Below are positions 1 through 8,567 of a stretch of 36,315 nt of DNA, in pieces. The position numbers were made by a program, and so were the translations under genes. Source of the DNA: JAGMCF01 sp964398885 (lineage in GTDB: Bacteria > Cloacimonadota > Cloacimonadia > JGIOTU-2); contig CAYNOU010000021.1 of NCBI GenBank assembly GCA_964398885.1, positions 1-36,315 on the forward strand, written 5' to 3'. The notes below the pieces were generated by a model that was not told where the DNA came from, searched no databases, and was given only the letters and a program-made list of their open reading frames with translations. How positions within the stretch are numbered: position 1 is the first letter of the stretch; every line of letters begins with the position of its first letter.

Positions 1-2
1 AG

Positions 3-572
3 CCATTTGTACCAACCGGAGAACATGGCTTGAAAGGTGAATATTTTAATCTTTCGCCGTGGGAGGATAAAGAGGGACCAGAAAAAGTTCCACAATTAAA
101 TCCGACTACTGTCCAGATTGACCCAAGAATAGCGTTCCGTTGGGGAGAAAGAAGTCCAGCTCCCAATATAACTGCTGATTATTTTTATGTTCGTTGGACA
201 GGGAAAATTCATACAGAAGTATCGGGCACTTATAAATTCTGCATAGGTGGTTATAAAGAAGGTCTCTGGAAAGGATATGATAAAAAGCAATGGGGTCGGA
301 GATGGCCCGGTGATGATGATTATGTTGGTAAAGATACCGATATTGGATTTAGATTACTCTTTGACAATAAGATAGTTTTAGATGAATGGGTTCATGACTT
401 TAATTGGGAACCTGAAAAGACCACATGCTCTGTATTTTTAGAAGGCGATAAATGGCATGACATCAAATTGGAAATATTTGAAAAAACAGGTTATGCATCC
501 TGCTTCTTATTATGGCAAGCACCGGGTTCAAGCAAGTTTGAGATTGTCCCATCCTCTGTGCTTAGGCCATAA
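3..572 (+). CDS. PA14-domain protein, C-terminal part (5' truncated)
   Basis: The reading frame is open to the left edge of the window, so this is the end of a larger protein; the first visible start-like codon (TTG at 30) lies inside the domain. The visible residues form a PA14 domain: the opening GLKGEYFN, the strand RWTGKIHTEVSGTYKF, the RLLFDNKIVLDEW strand with the usual display of a small-molecule-like blade, and the closing FLLWQAPG and EIVPSSVL strands. PA14 is a carbohydrate-binding beta-barrel found in secreted glycosidases, adhesins and toxins, so an extracellular or cell-surface role is likely; the catalytic or anchoring part would lie upstream. The stop codon lies inside an 11-15 bp sequence that is repeated at 733-747, and a MITE-like element separates it from the next gene, with which it probably once formed an operon. 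Confidence 0.8.
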   Translation, partial: PFVPTGEHGLKGEYFNLSPWEDKEGPEKVPQLNPTTVQIDPRIAFRWGERSPAPNITADYFYVRWTGKIHTEVSGTYKFCIGGYKEGLWKGYDKKQWGRRWPGDDDYVGKDTDIGFRLLFDNKIVLDEWVHDFNWEPEKTTCSVFLEGDKWHDIKLEIFEKTGYASCFLLWQAPGSSKFEIVPSSVLRP

Positions 573-747
573 TGAGATATGCAAAATAATTAATTTCACT
601 TCATTTCTGGCTACGGCTTGCTCCGCCAAGACGAGTGTCATTCCCGTGAAAACGGGAATCCAATGAAATAAAGGATTCTGGATTCCACCTCAAGTGCGGA
701 ATGACAATAAAATGGTGTTTTGCAGATCTCATCTTAGGCCATAATGA
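561..747. repeat. MITE-like nested inverted repeat with flanking direct repeats
   Basis: The 15-mer CTTAGGCCATAATGA occurs at 561-575 and again at 733-747. Just inside, ATGAGATATGCAAAA (572-586) is the near-perfect inverse of TTTTGCAGATCTCAT (718-732). Nested further in are GTCATTCC (637-644) and GGAATGAC (698-705), plus a hairpin ATTCCCG/CGGGAAT (640-659). This is the layout of a small non-autonomous element with a target duplication. The left copy of the direct repeat contains the stop codon of the PA14 gene; the right copy runs directly into the ribosome binding site of the next gene. Confidence 0.7.
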
Positions 748-757
748 AAGGAGAATG

Positions 758-1405
758 ATGAAAAAGAAATATATTAATTTGTGTTTTAAATATCTATTTA
801 TATTTGCTATTGCTCTGATATTGTCGTGCTGCTTTGTTCCAGAAAAGTTCACTGCAAAAGTTGAAATTAATAGTGATGGCTCATACTCATTTACCTATGA
901 TGGAATATTGACACATGCTTTAGCAAAAGCTGCACTTATGCAAGGTCCTTTGTCAAAAAAAGATAAATCTGAAATGAAAGAAATTGAGAATGAGTTTAAC
1001 ATAGAGCTTGAGTTCAAAAAGGCTAATTACATTGGGAATGGACAATTTGAAGTTTTGTATGAAAAGACAGGGAAAGTAGGTGAATCATTCTATTTCTTTG
1101 ATAAAGATTATTGCTTCTTTTCTATTGAGTTTTGTAAAGGTGATACAATTGAAGTATCAGGATTTCAATTAGATAAAGAATCTTTAGCCAATATGGAACA
1201 GTTTAACTTAAAAATAGATGGTGACTTTGAAATATTGACTAATGCGAATGTTGTTAAACATAATTCAAAAATGAAAGTAAAAAAGATAAGGGATAAGTAT
1301 TGCTATAAGTGGCGAGTGAAATCCAATTTGGAGTCTGCACCTAATATGGTGTTAACCTATCAGCCTTGGCGCCCAGACATAGAAACAGAAGAAACTACAG
1401 ATTAG
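758..1405 (+). CDS. Uncharacterised lipoprotein
   Basis: A 215-residue protein whose N-terminus is a lipoprotein signal: lysines, a hydrophobic stretch and the lipobox-like ILSC followed by a second cysteine (LILSCCF). I chose ATG 758 because AAGGAG at 748-753 is four bases upstream; ATG 755 is almost on top of it. After the acylated cysteine the chain is rich in Lys, Glu and Phe, with beta-strand-like patterns (FTAKVEINSDGSYSFTYDG) and no recognisable enzyme motif. It probably sits on the inner or outer membrane facing the periplasm. I do not recognise the family. The preceding PA14 gene was probably about ten bases away before the repeat at 561-747 arrived, so the two may once have been co-transcribed. 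Confidence 0.75.
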   Translation: MKKKYINLCFKYLFIFAIALILSCCFVPEKFTAKVEINSDGSYSFTYDGILTHALAKAALMQGPLSKKDKSEMKEIENEFNIELEFKKANYIGNGQFEVLYEKTGKVGESFYFFDKDYCFFSIEFCKGDTIEVSGFQLDKESLANMEQFNLKIDGDFEILTNANVVKHNSKMKVKKIRDKYCYKWRVKSNLESAPNMVLTYQPWRPDIETEETTD

Positions 1406-1439
1406 TTTTACATAAACTTAGACTAAATGAGGAATTAAT

Positions 1440-1835
1440 TTGCTGACTTTACAGGTTAGAACCCATAAACAATTTGAGTGTATAAATATCACTTCACAAG
1501 TCCATAGTTTAATAAGAGATTCTGGTGTGGAGGATGGGATTGTAATAATCTATTGCCCACACACTACAGCAGCAGTTACAATCAATGAAGGTGCAGACCC
1601 GGCAGTTACACAAGATATATTGAATGAACTTGATAAAGTAATCCCCTTAAAAGATAATTATCAACATTTGGAAGGGAATTCTGCAGCTCATATTAAATCC
1701 AGTATTATTGGTTGTTCTGAATCTGTAATAATTGAGAATGGCTCTTTGGTTTTAGGAACCTGGCAGGCGATTTTCTTTTGCGAATTTGATGGACCAAGAA
1801 ATAGGAAGGTGTTTATTAAAATAATTGGAAAGTAA
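1440..1835 (+). CDS. yjbQ: YjbQ / UPF0047 family protein
   Basis: 131 residues matching the YjbQ (UPF0047, TIGR00149) family across its length: IVIIYCPHTTAAVTINEGAD holds the conserved HTTAA and NE.AD motifs, followed by HLEGNSAAHIKSSIIG and the closing LGTWQAIFFCEFDGPRNRKV. Members are small soluble trimeric proteins; some are annotated as secondary thiamine-phosphate synthase, but the physiological role is unsettled. The start is a TTG, supported by GAGG at 1429-1432 with a seven-base spacing. It follows the lipoprotein by 34 bases on the same strand, so they may share a transcript. Length is normal for the family and nothing looks damaged. Confidence 0.92.
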   Translation: MLTLQVRTHKQFECINITSQVHSLIRDSGVEDGIVIIYCPHTTAAVTINEGADPAVTQDILNELDKVIPLKDNYQHLEGNSAAHIKSSIIGCSESVIIENGSLVLGTWQAIFFCEFDGPRNRKVFIKIIGK

Positions 1836-1910
1836 TATGAGTTAGAAGTTAGAGGTTTCCAGTATCCCACCTTCGCAATGTTTCGGTGGACAGGCAAGTT
1901 TCCAGTTTCA

Positions 1911-2010
1911 NNNNNNNNNNNNNNNNNNNNNNNNNNNNNNNNNNNNNNNNNNNNNNNNNNNNNNNNNNNNNNNNNNNNNNNNNNNNNNNNNNNNNNNNNN
2001 NNNNNNNNNN
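1911..2010. other. Assembly gap (100 N)
   Basis: A run of exactly 100 N, the conventional placeholder for a gap of unknown size. It removes the C-terminal part of the SppA-like gene to its right. The 75 bases on its left (1836-1910) are low-complexity and not recognisably coding. Confidence 0.99.
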
Positions 2011-3608
2011 GTTTCAGAACCGATAGACTTACCCGGTTGTCCTTTTCCTGTATGGATATTTCCAGTTGCATAAATTACTGCAATCTTTGGTTTATATTCA
2101 TCACTCCAATCATATCTGAACATATCCCTTTTGTATTTTTTAACAATTTTTGCATTATCAAATTTATCCTTTATTTTATCTTCAAGTTCATCCTCATATA
2201 TAATTCCATCTATCAATCCAGCAGTTAAGGCACCTTTTGCAATAAAATACGGTCCATCATCAATTAGTTCTTTCACTTTTTCTTCAGACATTCCTCTTCC
2301 TTCAGCAATCATAGAAACCATTTCTTCATAGATTCCATCAAGGTAGTAGGTAAGCATTTCTTTTTCTGCTTCTGTCATCTCGCTTTCAGACAGCATATTT
2401 CCTGCAGTTTTATACTGATGACTTCTAAAATTTATTACTTGTATGCCAAGAGTATCTAAAAGTTCTTTGAGATAAGACATAGAAATTGAGAAACCGGAAA
2501 GGTCAACTCCGCCTGACGGATTTAGATAAATCTTATCTCCTACAGCGGAAGCCAGAGCATAATTCATATTCCCGATGTCGTCAAAGTAATAAACAATTGT
2601 TTTACCAGCGGATTTGAAATCCAGAAGAGCATCCCTTATCTCCTCATATTTTGCTATACTTGCGCCAATATTTCCAGATTTGAAGACGATTCCTTTTATT
2701 TCATCATTTTCTTTTAGTTCTTTAATTGTTTTAAGAATTTCAGAAATTGTGTGACCTTTTGTAGTTACTATTTGAAATGGTCCAATTTTTTGCTTTGGCT
2801 TTTGCTCAAGAATAAGTCCTTTCAGCTTATAATCGTAAAATTTATTTAATGGTTTCTTTTTCAATAATGTTCTGAAGTTCTTTTTTGAGATATTTGCATA
2901 GCATAAACCATGGTTATTATCATTGTGAGTGAAATTTGTCCCTATTTTAATCTTGGATAAATTTATGCTAAAATTTGCTGAGAAGGTCTCTTCATCAATA
3001 TTATAAGAACCACCAAGTTGAACACCATTAATAAATTCAGTTTCTATGCCCAAAACTGGTTTTCTCCATTCTTTATTTGCATATTGGAAGTCACAGTTAA
3101 AAGTTAGTCTATCCCAAAATTTGTCCTTAATAGAAATTGGTCTTAGAGCAAAACCTATTTTTCCATTTCTGTTATCATTCGTTAACTTACTTCCTACAGC
3201 CCCAAAGGATAAAAAATCAAATGGTCTATACAGCAGTGATAATCTCCAATCTCCTTTTTTGAATTTACTATTATTCCAAGTATAATCCCAACCCAGATAC
3301 ATATTTTTTATTCCGCAATTAAAACCGTTTGCAAGAGTATGAATGCTTAGATTATCCTGAATATTTTCAAAGCAATATCCAAGATGTTTCAGGTTAAAGA
3401 ATAGCGAGTAATTTTTTTGAAATTTTTCTTCTTCAAAATATTGAACATATCCAATGCCACCAGCATTTCCAAATCCTAATGCTGCAGGATTTACTTTTGT
3501 TGCAAGAAAATTATCAGTTGTTGCCACAGAGAAGGCGGAATAGTCAATACTATTTGCAAGTAAACTAAATGGTATTAAGATTAGAAATAAAGCGATGATT
3601 TTTTTCAT
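2011..3608 (-). CDS. sppA: SppA-type signal peptide peptidase with N-terminal beta-barrel-like domain (3' end in gap)
   Basis: I place the start at ATG 3608 (MKKIIALFLILIPF), preceded by AGAGGA; an upstream ATG at 3635 lacks support. Residues 1-19 are a signal peptide. Residues 20-240 resemble an outer-membrane beta-barrel (NPAALGFGNAGGIGYVQYF, then alternating strands such as WRLSLLYRPFDFLSFGAVGSKL in separate pieces). From about 260 the SppA (S49 peptidase) fold follows: KGIVFKSGNIGASIAKYEEI, the VGDKIYLNPSG strand and QYKTAGNM, where Lys-400 matches the general-base lysine of SppA. The catalytic serine of the second repeat would be in or beyond the gap, so activity cannot be judged. SppA normally degrades signal peptides in the membrane; here the barrel suggests an outer-membrane or periplasmic location. 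The barrel fusion is the unusual feature. Confidence 0.82.
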
Positions 3609-3732
3609 GATTATCCTCTTAAAATTTTTGACCATAATTCATAAAGTTAGGTAAAGTTTTTTATCTCACTATGTTCATTAATAACAGGTCTGTATGTGAA
3701 GTTATCTTTTTTCTCAAAAAAATATCCTATAC

Positions 3733-4134
3733 TTATCTCCAATTTTCAACCTTTAATCCTTTGATTCGCTTAAAATGTTTTACATTGTCAGACACAAGAA
3801 CTGCATTTTCAGACATACAAATTACTGCAATGAGCAAATCAAAATCGTCTATAATTTCTCCTGCTGTTCGTAATTTATTTTTTAAGTTCCCAAACTTTTC
3901 TGATGCTTCTTCTGAAATAGATTTATATCCAATTCGTGCAGACAATTTCTTAACCTGCATATAATTCTTATCACGATTTGCTGGATCAGATTTTGCAACT
4001 CCATAGTATAACTCACACATTGTTATAATGGTTGTTGTTATTATATCCTTTTGGCGAATGTTAATATTATTTTTAACATTTCCGACATCTTTTAACCAAA
4101 ATATAATCGTATTCGTATCAAGAATATATTTCAT
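3733..4134 (-). CDS. vapC: VapC-type PIN-domain toxin
   Basis: 133 residues with the PIN ribonuclease acidic residues in their usual places: Asp-6 in YILDTNTII, Glu-41 in CELYYG, Asp-97/Asp-99 in IIDDFDLLIA and Asp-116 in LVSDNVKHF. PIN toxins of the VapC family cleave tRNA or rRNA using magnesium held by these residues. The start codon overlaps the stop of the upstream antitoxin by four bases (ATGA at 4131-4134), the usual arrangement for translational coupling. The ending FKRIKGLKVENW is typical of VapC. The pair lies between nadE and the SppA gene, both on the same strand. Confidence 0.93.
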   Translation of the reverse strand: MKYILDTNTIIFWLKDVGNVKNNINIRQKDIITTTIITMCELYYGVAKSDPANRDKNYMQVKKLSARIGYKSISEEASEKFGNLKNKLRTAGEIIDDFDLLIAVICMSENAVLVSDNVKHFKRIKGLKVENWR

Positions 4135-4379
4135 AAGTTGATTTCCTTCAAACGATTTATACGACTTTTCTTAATGATAGAGATAAGTTCTTCCGCAGAT
4201 TCATTACCTTTCCAAGTTCCGGCAAATTCATCACCTAAGGGTCTTGTAGCCTGTTTAGTTCTATCTAAATTCATTCCAAGACGAAAATAATGGATTAGTT
4301 CAAAAATTTCTATTAACTTATCTTTAGGGATAAAATTCAGTTCATCTATAATTTTGGGTCTAATGTCTTTTGTTTGCAT
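4131..4379 (-). CDS. vapB: Antitoxin partner of the PIN toxin (VapB-like)
   Basis: 82 residues directly upstream of vapC and overlapping it by four bases. The N-terminal half (RPKIIDELNFIPKDKLIEIF) is helical, as in short antitoxins resembling DUF2281; the C-terminal half (LGDEFAGTWKGNESAEELIS, then IIKKSRINRLKE) is an extended acidic-then-basic tail of the kind that wraps round a PIN toxin. No clear AbrB or ribbon-helix-helix motif is visible, so the assignment rests mainly on position, size and tail. It would neutralise the toxin and probably repress its own promoter in the AT-rich region 4380-4600. Confidence 0.8.
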   Translation of the reverse strand: MQTKDIRPKIIDELNFIPKDKLIEIFELIHYFRLGMNLDRTKQATRPLGDEFAGTWKGNESAEELISIIKKSRINRLKEINL

Positions 4380-4602
4380 TTTTTACCTTCTTCCTTTAAT
4401 GAGGATAATTTATTCTAATAAATTTGTAAAACAAATTTTATTATTTTTTTGTCAAACTTTTTGATTTATACCATAGGAAATTCCATAAGAAATTTTAATC
4501 CTTTTCGTTCTCCACTGGTTCATCCGTTGGGGTAAAAGTTGATAAAAAAATATTTTATTGTTATTTAAAGCAGGTCAAGTTTTTCATCTCATTATAGAGA
4601 AT
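4380..4602. other. AT-rich intergenic region upstream of vapBC
   Basis: No gene is visible. It must hold the vapBC promoter, read leftward. On the minus strand it contains AAAAACTTGACCTGCTTTAA (around 4566-4585), a -35-like TTGACC, but I see no convincing -10 at the right spacing. A very similar stretch follows uvrA (8851-8868). Confidence 0.4.
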
Positions 4603-5556
4603 TTACAGGAAATTATTTTCAGGTGCGTAAACTTTCCGCATATGTTCTGATTTCTGGATTAACTCTTTTACATACAGAACCTTGCTTTCTTCTATTTCCA
4701 AAGTCCTGGCTATGTCGTGAATTTCCCATTCTTTTTCTAAAGCCAATAAAATTAAATCCAATTTTTCATAAGGGATTCCTATTGCTTGTTCATCGGTAAT
4801 TCCTGGAATAATATCTGGAGACGGGGTTTTTCTAATAATTCTTGATGGAATATTTAAATATCTCGCAAGTTCTCTTACCTGCGTTTTGTATAAATTTAAG
4901 AGTGGCATAATATCAGCGGCATCGTCGCATCCATGCTTTACGAAGAAGCCAATCTTATATTCAGTTTTGTTTGCAGCGCCGACCACCAATCGGTTCTCAA
5001 TCTCTGCATAAAAATAAAGCAATAGCATTCTCAGCCTGTGTTTTATTCTATAATAGGCATTGCCTTTTTTAAGGTAAGAGTTAAATTCTTTATCTTTAAA
5101 ACTTAGAATGCTGTCTGAGAAGGGAGTCTTTCCTGTTTTTCTTTCATAAAAATTGTAAGCTTTCTTAACCAAAGCTCCTTTTGATTTTTGGGGCAGTGGA
5201 AATTTATTTAGTGGAAATAATTTGTATATCCCAAATTTTTTAAGGAAAGGGGTTATATTAATCAATTTTGTTTTGATATTCAATTCTTTCGCAAAGTTCA
5301 GAGCATCATTTATATGTTCTTTTTTTGAGTCTTTATCAGGCATAATTAGAGCAAGGATTTTCTTTATGCCAGCTGCTCGTTTACATAAAGTAGCAACAAC
5401 TGCTGAATCAATCCCGCCGCTCAGTCCCAAGATTATTCCTTCTCTTTCAAGTTTTTTAGTATATTCTTTAATGAAATTCTCTAAAAAAGAGGATATCTTT
5501 TCTGGCTCAATTTTCAGTTGGGATTTCAGATTTTTTAGTTTGGTATTAGAATTCAT
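4603..5556 (-). CDS. nadE: NAD(+) synthase, ammonia-dependent type
   Basis: 317 residues. The ATP pyrophosphatase loop SGGIDSA is at residues 46-52, and the downstream RIKHRLRMLLLYFYAEIENR, VVGAANKTEYKIGFFVKHG, DDAADIMPLLNLYKTQVREL and SPDIIPGITDEQAIGIPY blocks match NadE. It adenylates nicotinic acid adenine dinucleotide and amidates it to NAD in the last step of NAD synthesis. No glutaminase (nitrilase) domain is present, so it should use ammonia or a partner amidase. Compared with the short bacterial form (about 275 residues) there is an extra stretch of roughly 45 residues (about 115-165, including KAYNFYERKTGKTPFSD) before the RM..LY block. No strong ribosome binding site is seen. A NadE-like paralogue cannot be excluded. 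Confidence 0.87.
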   Translation of the reverse strand: MNSNTKLKNLKSQLKIEPEKISSFLENFIKEYTKKLEREGIILGLSGGIDSAVVATLCKRAAGIKKILALIMPDKDSKKEHINDALNFAKELNIKTKLINITPFLKKFGIYKLFPLNKFPLPQKSKGALVKKAYNFYERKTGKTPFSDSILSFKDKEFNSYLKKGNAYYRIKHRLRMLLLYFYAEIENRLVVGAANKTEYKIGFFVKHGCDDAADIMPLLNLYKTQVRELARYLNIPSRIIRKTPSPDIIPGITDEQAIGIPYEKLDLILLALEKEWEIHDIARTLEIEESKVLYVKELIQKSEHMRKVYAPENNFL

Positions 5557-5623
5557 TTTGATATTTGGAGATAAACTTCTTGTTTGGGTAATACTGATCT
5601 TTTCTTGAAATATTTCTTTGATG

Positions 5624-7720
5624 TTACCTATTTAATAACATTTTCCCAGTTTGAGAAACTTCTGGTGTTACAATTTTGTAGAGATAAATACCATTTGCGA
5701 CATCATTTCCATTCATGTCTTTACCATTCCAAACAGCATAACCCTCTGTGGAAGTCGCACCATTATTTACATTGAGATTATTGATAAGCTGCCCTTTTGT
5801 ATTATAAATTTTCACTTTTGCTTCTTTGATGGGTTTTGTGGAAGAAAAATAAATATCTGTACTACTTGAAAATGGATTTGGTTTGTTGATGGGAAAAAGT
5901 AATTTTGAATATTGTTGGTCAATACTCCATTGATATACTCTGAATTTAACAACACAGTATTTTATCTGTCCACCTGTATTAGTTCCTTGACCTGGCACAT
6001 AATGACCAAAAGAATTATCATCAAAGTAATACAAATATATTTCATTCCAACCGCTCCAGCCATCATCCGAGTAACCTATGTAATGAATAAAATTGTCTAC
6101 ATAAGGAAATATGGTAATCTGGTCAGAAAAATTAAATAAAGGGTTATTAATATCAGTAAGTTCTATCATAGATATCCAATCTGGCATCCACTCAGTAGTA
6201 AGCATAATTGGGTATGAGAACGCAATATTGATAATCGGGTGTTCAAGATATTCATCATATTGGTGATATCCTAACTGAGCCATAGTAAGATATGTTGCAT
6301 CAGACCAGATCTGAATTCTTGGTTCATACTCTCCCCAGTAAGAAATCGCATTTTTCTGTAAATCACCATAGTCGCTTGTAGGGTAAGCTACAACGATGTA
6401 TAGTATCGTATCATTATCAATAATTTGCCATGGAACACTTTGTCCTGATGACGAATCATACCCTGGAAGGTGCGGCACTTCGTGAAATGTAAATTCCGAA
6501 TAATAACTATCCCATATTGCTTCAGCTTGTGGAATAAAGTGATTTAAATAATAAGTTTCATGAGTTTGGGGATTTGTGTATGTATAACATTGCAAATAGG
6601 TCATGACAAGATTTCCATAATAATAGTAGGCTGAATTATTAAATCCGAATACTTCAACATCAAGTTCATCAGGAGTCACACCATCAAATTGGAATTGAGG
6701 TTTATTTTCAACTTGATATAAAGTTGTGCTTGAAGTTTGACTGTGGCTATGAAGATTTGCTGTATCCCATGTTTCACCATAATCAAAGGATTCCCACACG
6801 AAAATTCCCGGATTGGTCGGCATATTCCCAAGATCGCCTTCATTCCAGACGCAATACCCAATGAGACCTACTTTCCCAGAATAGTATTTATCAACTGCAA
6901 AGGAAAGGGAAATTGGTCTGCAGGATTTATCTCTCCAATAATACATTGGAGTAACAGTGGTCCAATTACTAGTATCCAAAATTTGAGTGAGATCAGCTGT
7001 TAATGTATTTTCTATATCCATATACATAATCCTCACATCTTCACAGGGATTACCATACGGGTCAAGAGCACTATTTTGAGAAATATGATATATTCTGACC
7101 CAATCATCACCTTCTGGAGAAGTGCCTATGTATAATCTTGGCCATATATACTCATCAGGTAGAGTTGGGTTTATTGTAGTAACAGTGGACCAAAAACCTG
7201 GCAGTCCATTAAGATTATAATCATCATACGCAAGTGTACAAGCAGTATATTCTCCAGTGAAAACTTCATGCCACGATGCAATGCAGTTTCCTGTTGCTGG
7301 ATGCAAGACGATATCACCAAATCCCTGCAATGCATCATAAATTGAAATAGGACCATAGTCAACTAAGTTTCCAGACTCATTAAAGTATGCATAATACTGA
7401 TGTCGGGAGGCATCAGGTGTTTCCCTGGCGCAAAATGTGAGATAGGTTCCATTTCCGTTAAAAATCTGTTTCTCTATTGGAAAACCAGAAAATCCTCCCA
7501 GTATATAATCATAATAAGATGTCATAACAGTTGCTGGTTCAACGACAAATTCGTAATCTATAGCACCTGTAAACACTGCATCAGTATAGGGTAATATTAT
7601 TGTTCCTCTTTCAAGTCCTGAAATAGGGATGAAATCTCTCTGAGAGTCATGAATCTTTTGCGCGAATAAACAGGATGTAATGAATAATAATGCGACGAAT
7701 GATATTATTTTTTTAGTCAT
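5624..7720 (-). CDS. Large secreted protein with type IX-style C-terminal sorting domain
   Basis: 698 residues from ATG 7720, chosen because GGAGG sits five bases upstream; an ATG-like start at 7732 would overlap that site. MTKKIISFVALLFITSCLFAQ is a signal peptide, though ITSC could also be read as a lipobox. The middle 580 residues are rich in Tyr, Trp, Asp and Asn with beta-propeller-like phrases (ESFDYGETWDTANLHS, DDGWSGWNEIYLYYFDD) reminiscent of sialidase-type repeats, but no catalytic motif is clear. Residues 610-698 are a FlgD-Ig/Por-secretion tail: NKPNPFSSSTDIYF, VKIYNTKGQLI, VWNGKDMNGNDVANGIYLYK, KMLLNR. Such tails direct export through the type IX system and surface attachment. 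Substrate unknown. Confidence 0.85.
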   Translation of the reverse strand: MTKKIISFVALLFITSCLFAQKIHDSQRDFIPISGLERGTIILPYTDAVFTGAIDYEFVVEPATVMTSYYDYILGGFSGFPIEKQIFNGNGTYLTFCARETPDASRHQYYAYFNESGNLVDYGPISIYDALQGFGDIVLHPATGNCIASWHEVFTGEYTACTLAYDDYNLNGLPGFWSTVTTINPTLPDEYIWPRLYIGTSPEGDDWVRIYHISQNSALDPYGNPCEDVRIMYMDIENTLTADLTQILDTSNWTTVTPMYYWRDKSCRPISLSFAVDKYYSGKVGLIGYCVWNEGDLGNMPTNPGIFVWESFDYGETWDTANLHSHSQTSSTTLYQVENKPQFQFDGVTPDELDVEVFGFNNSAYYYYGNLVMTYLQCYTYTNPQTHETYYLNHFIPQAEAIWDSYYSEFTFHEVPHLPGYDSSSGQSVPWQIIDNDTILYIVVAYPTSDYGDLQKNAISYWGEYEPRIQIWSDATYLTMAQLGYHQYDEYLEHPIINIAFSYPIMLTTEWMPDWISMIELTDINNPLFNFSDQITIFPYVDNFIHYIGYSDDGWSGWNEIYLYYFDDNSFGHYVPGQGTNTGGQIKYCVVKFRVYQWSIDQQYSKLLFPINKPNPFSSSTDIYFSSTKPIKEAKVKIYNTKGQLINNLNVNNGATSTEGYAVWNGKDMNGNDVANGIYLYKIVTPEVSQTGKMLLNR

Positions 7721-7892
7721 GTGTTCCTCCATTTTGTTTTATACTTTTTTTAATAAAATTAACAAACTCTTAGTTTACTAAAAAAATAAAAGTTATTTTT
7801 TTGTCAATAAAAAAGACTGCTCTAAATATTCTTAACTTGATTAGTTGGATACTTTGGGTGTTTGCTCTCTATCTTATTAAATTTTGAGAAAT

Positions 7893-8153
7893 TTATTCTA
7901 TCACCTTCTTCAAAAACTGTCCTGTATAAGACTTCTTGTTTAATACCACTTCCTTTGGCGTGCCTGTTGCAACAATTCTTCCACCTTCATTTCCACCTTC
8001 GGGTCCTAAATCAATAATATAATCTGCACATTTTATCACATCAAGATTATGCTCAATAACAACTACTGTATTGCCTTTATCCACAAGTCGGTTTAGTACT
8101 GCTATCAATTTTTTTATATCGTGAAAATGCAAGCCAGTTGTTGGTTCATCCAA
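7893..8153 (-). pseudogene. Duplicated 3' end of uvrA
   Basis: This frame encodes the last ~86 residues of UvrA (LDEPTTGLHFHDIKKLIAV onward, VIEHNLDVIKCADYIIDLGP). It is about 90% identical at DNA level to 8871-9124 inside the intact uvrA. My hand count is about 24 differences in ~250 bases but only five amino-acid changes, so most are synonymous. It begins without a start, three bases after the stop of the protease-like gene. It contains Walker B and the D-loop region but no Walker A and cannot be a working ATPase. It is best read as the original uvrA 3' end displaced by an insertion, or the end of a related allele. Confidence 0.88.
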
Positions 8154-8156
8154 TCT

Positions 8157-8567
8157 TTATTTTCTAACCCACTCAAGTTCAATTATTCCTTGGTCTTGTT
8201 TAAAATTTATATGAAGATTGTCAAATATACCTGTTCTGCCTAATAAAGGAACCACTTCTTCGCTCAATGCCCAGGCAATTTTTGTAATAAATTCAAACTC
8301 CCTAATTCTTGCCTCTACATTTTTGAAGATAACGGGTATCCCTTGGCTACCAAGTCCATACAGTTCTTCAATCTTATCTTTTTCAATTTCTAAGCCTAAA
8401 AGTCTTCCTAATGAGAGAGGAATCAATGTTACATCTGCACCCGAATCTATATATGGATGGCATTCAATCCATTCTCCTGCAAGACTTTTAAATTCAATAT
8501 CCGCCACTGGGCGTAATATAGTAGTCCCCTTTCGTCCTGTTTCATTTCTATATTTAAAAGCTATCAT
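8157..8567 (-). CDS. Retropepsin-like aspartyl protease family protein
   Basis: 136 residues. The motif YIDSGADVTLIPLSLG holds the Asp-Ser-Gly-Ala signature of retropepsin-type aspartic proteases followed by hydrophobic residues, and VPLLGRTGIFDNLHINF matches the second conserved block of bacterial members. Retropepsin-like proteins have one catalytic Asp per chain and work as dimers; the cellular role of these small bacterial ones is unclear. The start overlaps the stop of the upstream DUF5678 gene by four bases (ATGA at 8564-8567), so the two are coupled. The pair forms the cargo between the two copies of the uvrA 3' end. No signal peptide is visible, so it should be cytoplasmic. Confidence 0.78.
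   Translation of the reverse strand: MIAFKYRNETGRKGTTILRPVADIEFKSLAGEWIECHPYIDSGADVTLIPLSLGRLLGLEIEKDKIEELYGLGSQGIPVIFKNVEARIREFEFITKIAWALSEEVVPLLGRTGIFDNLHINFKQDQGIIELEWVRK

Noticed and set aside
1878..2228. Open frames running through the first N gap
   Set aside because: The frame across N has no meaning, and the right part is the reverse strand of the SppA gene.
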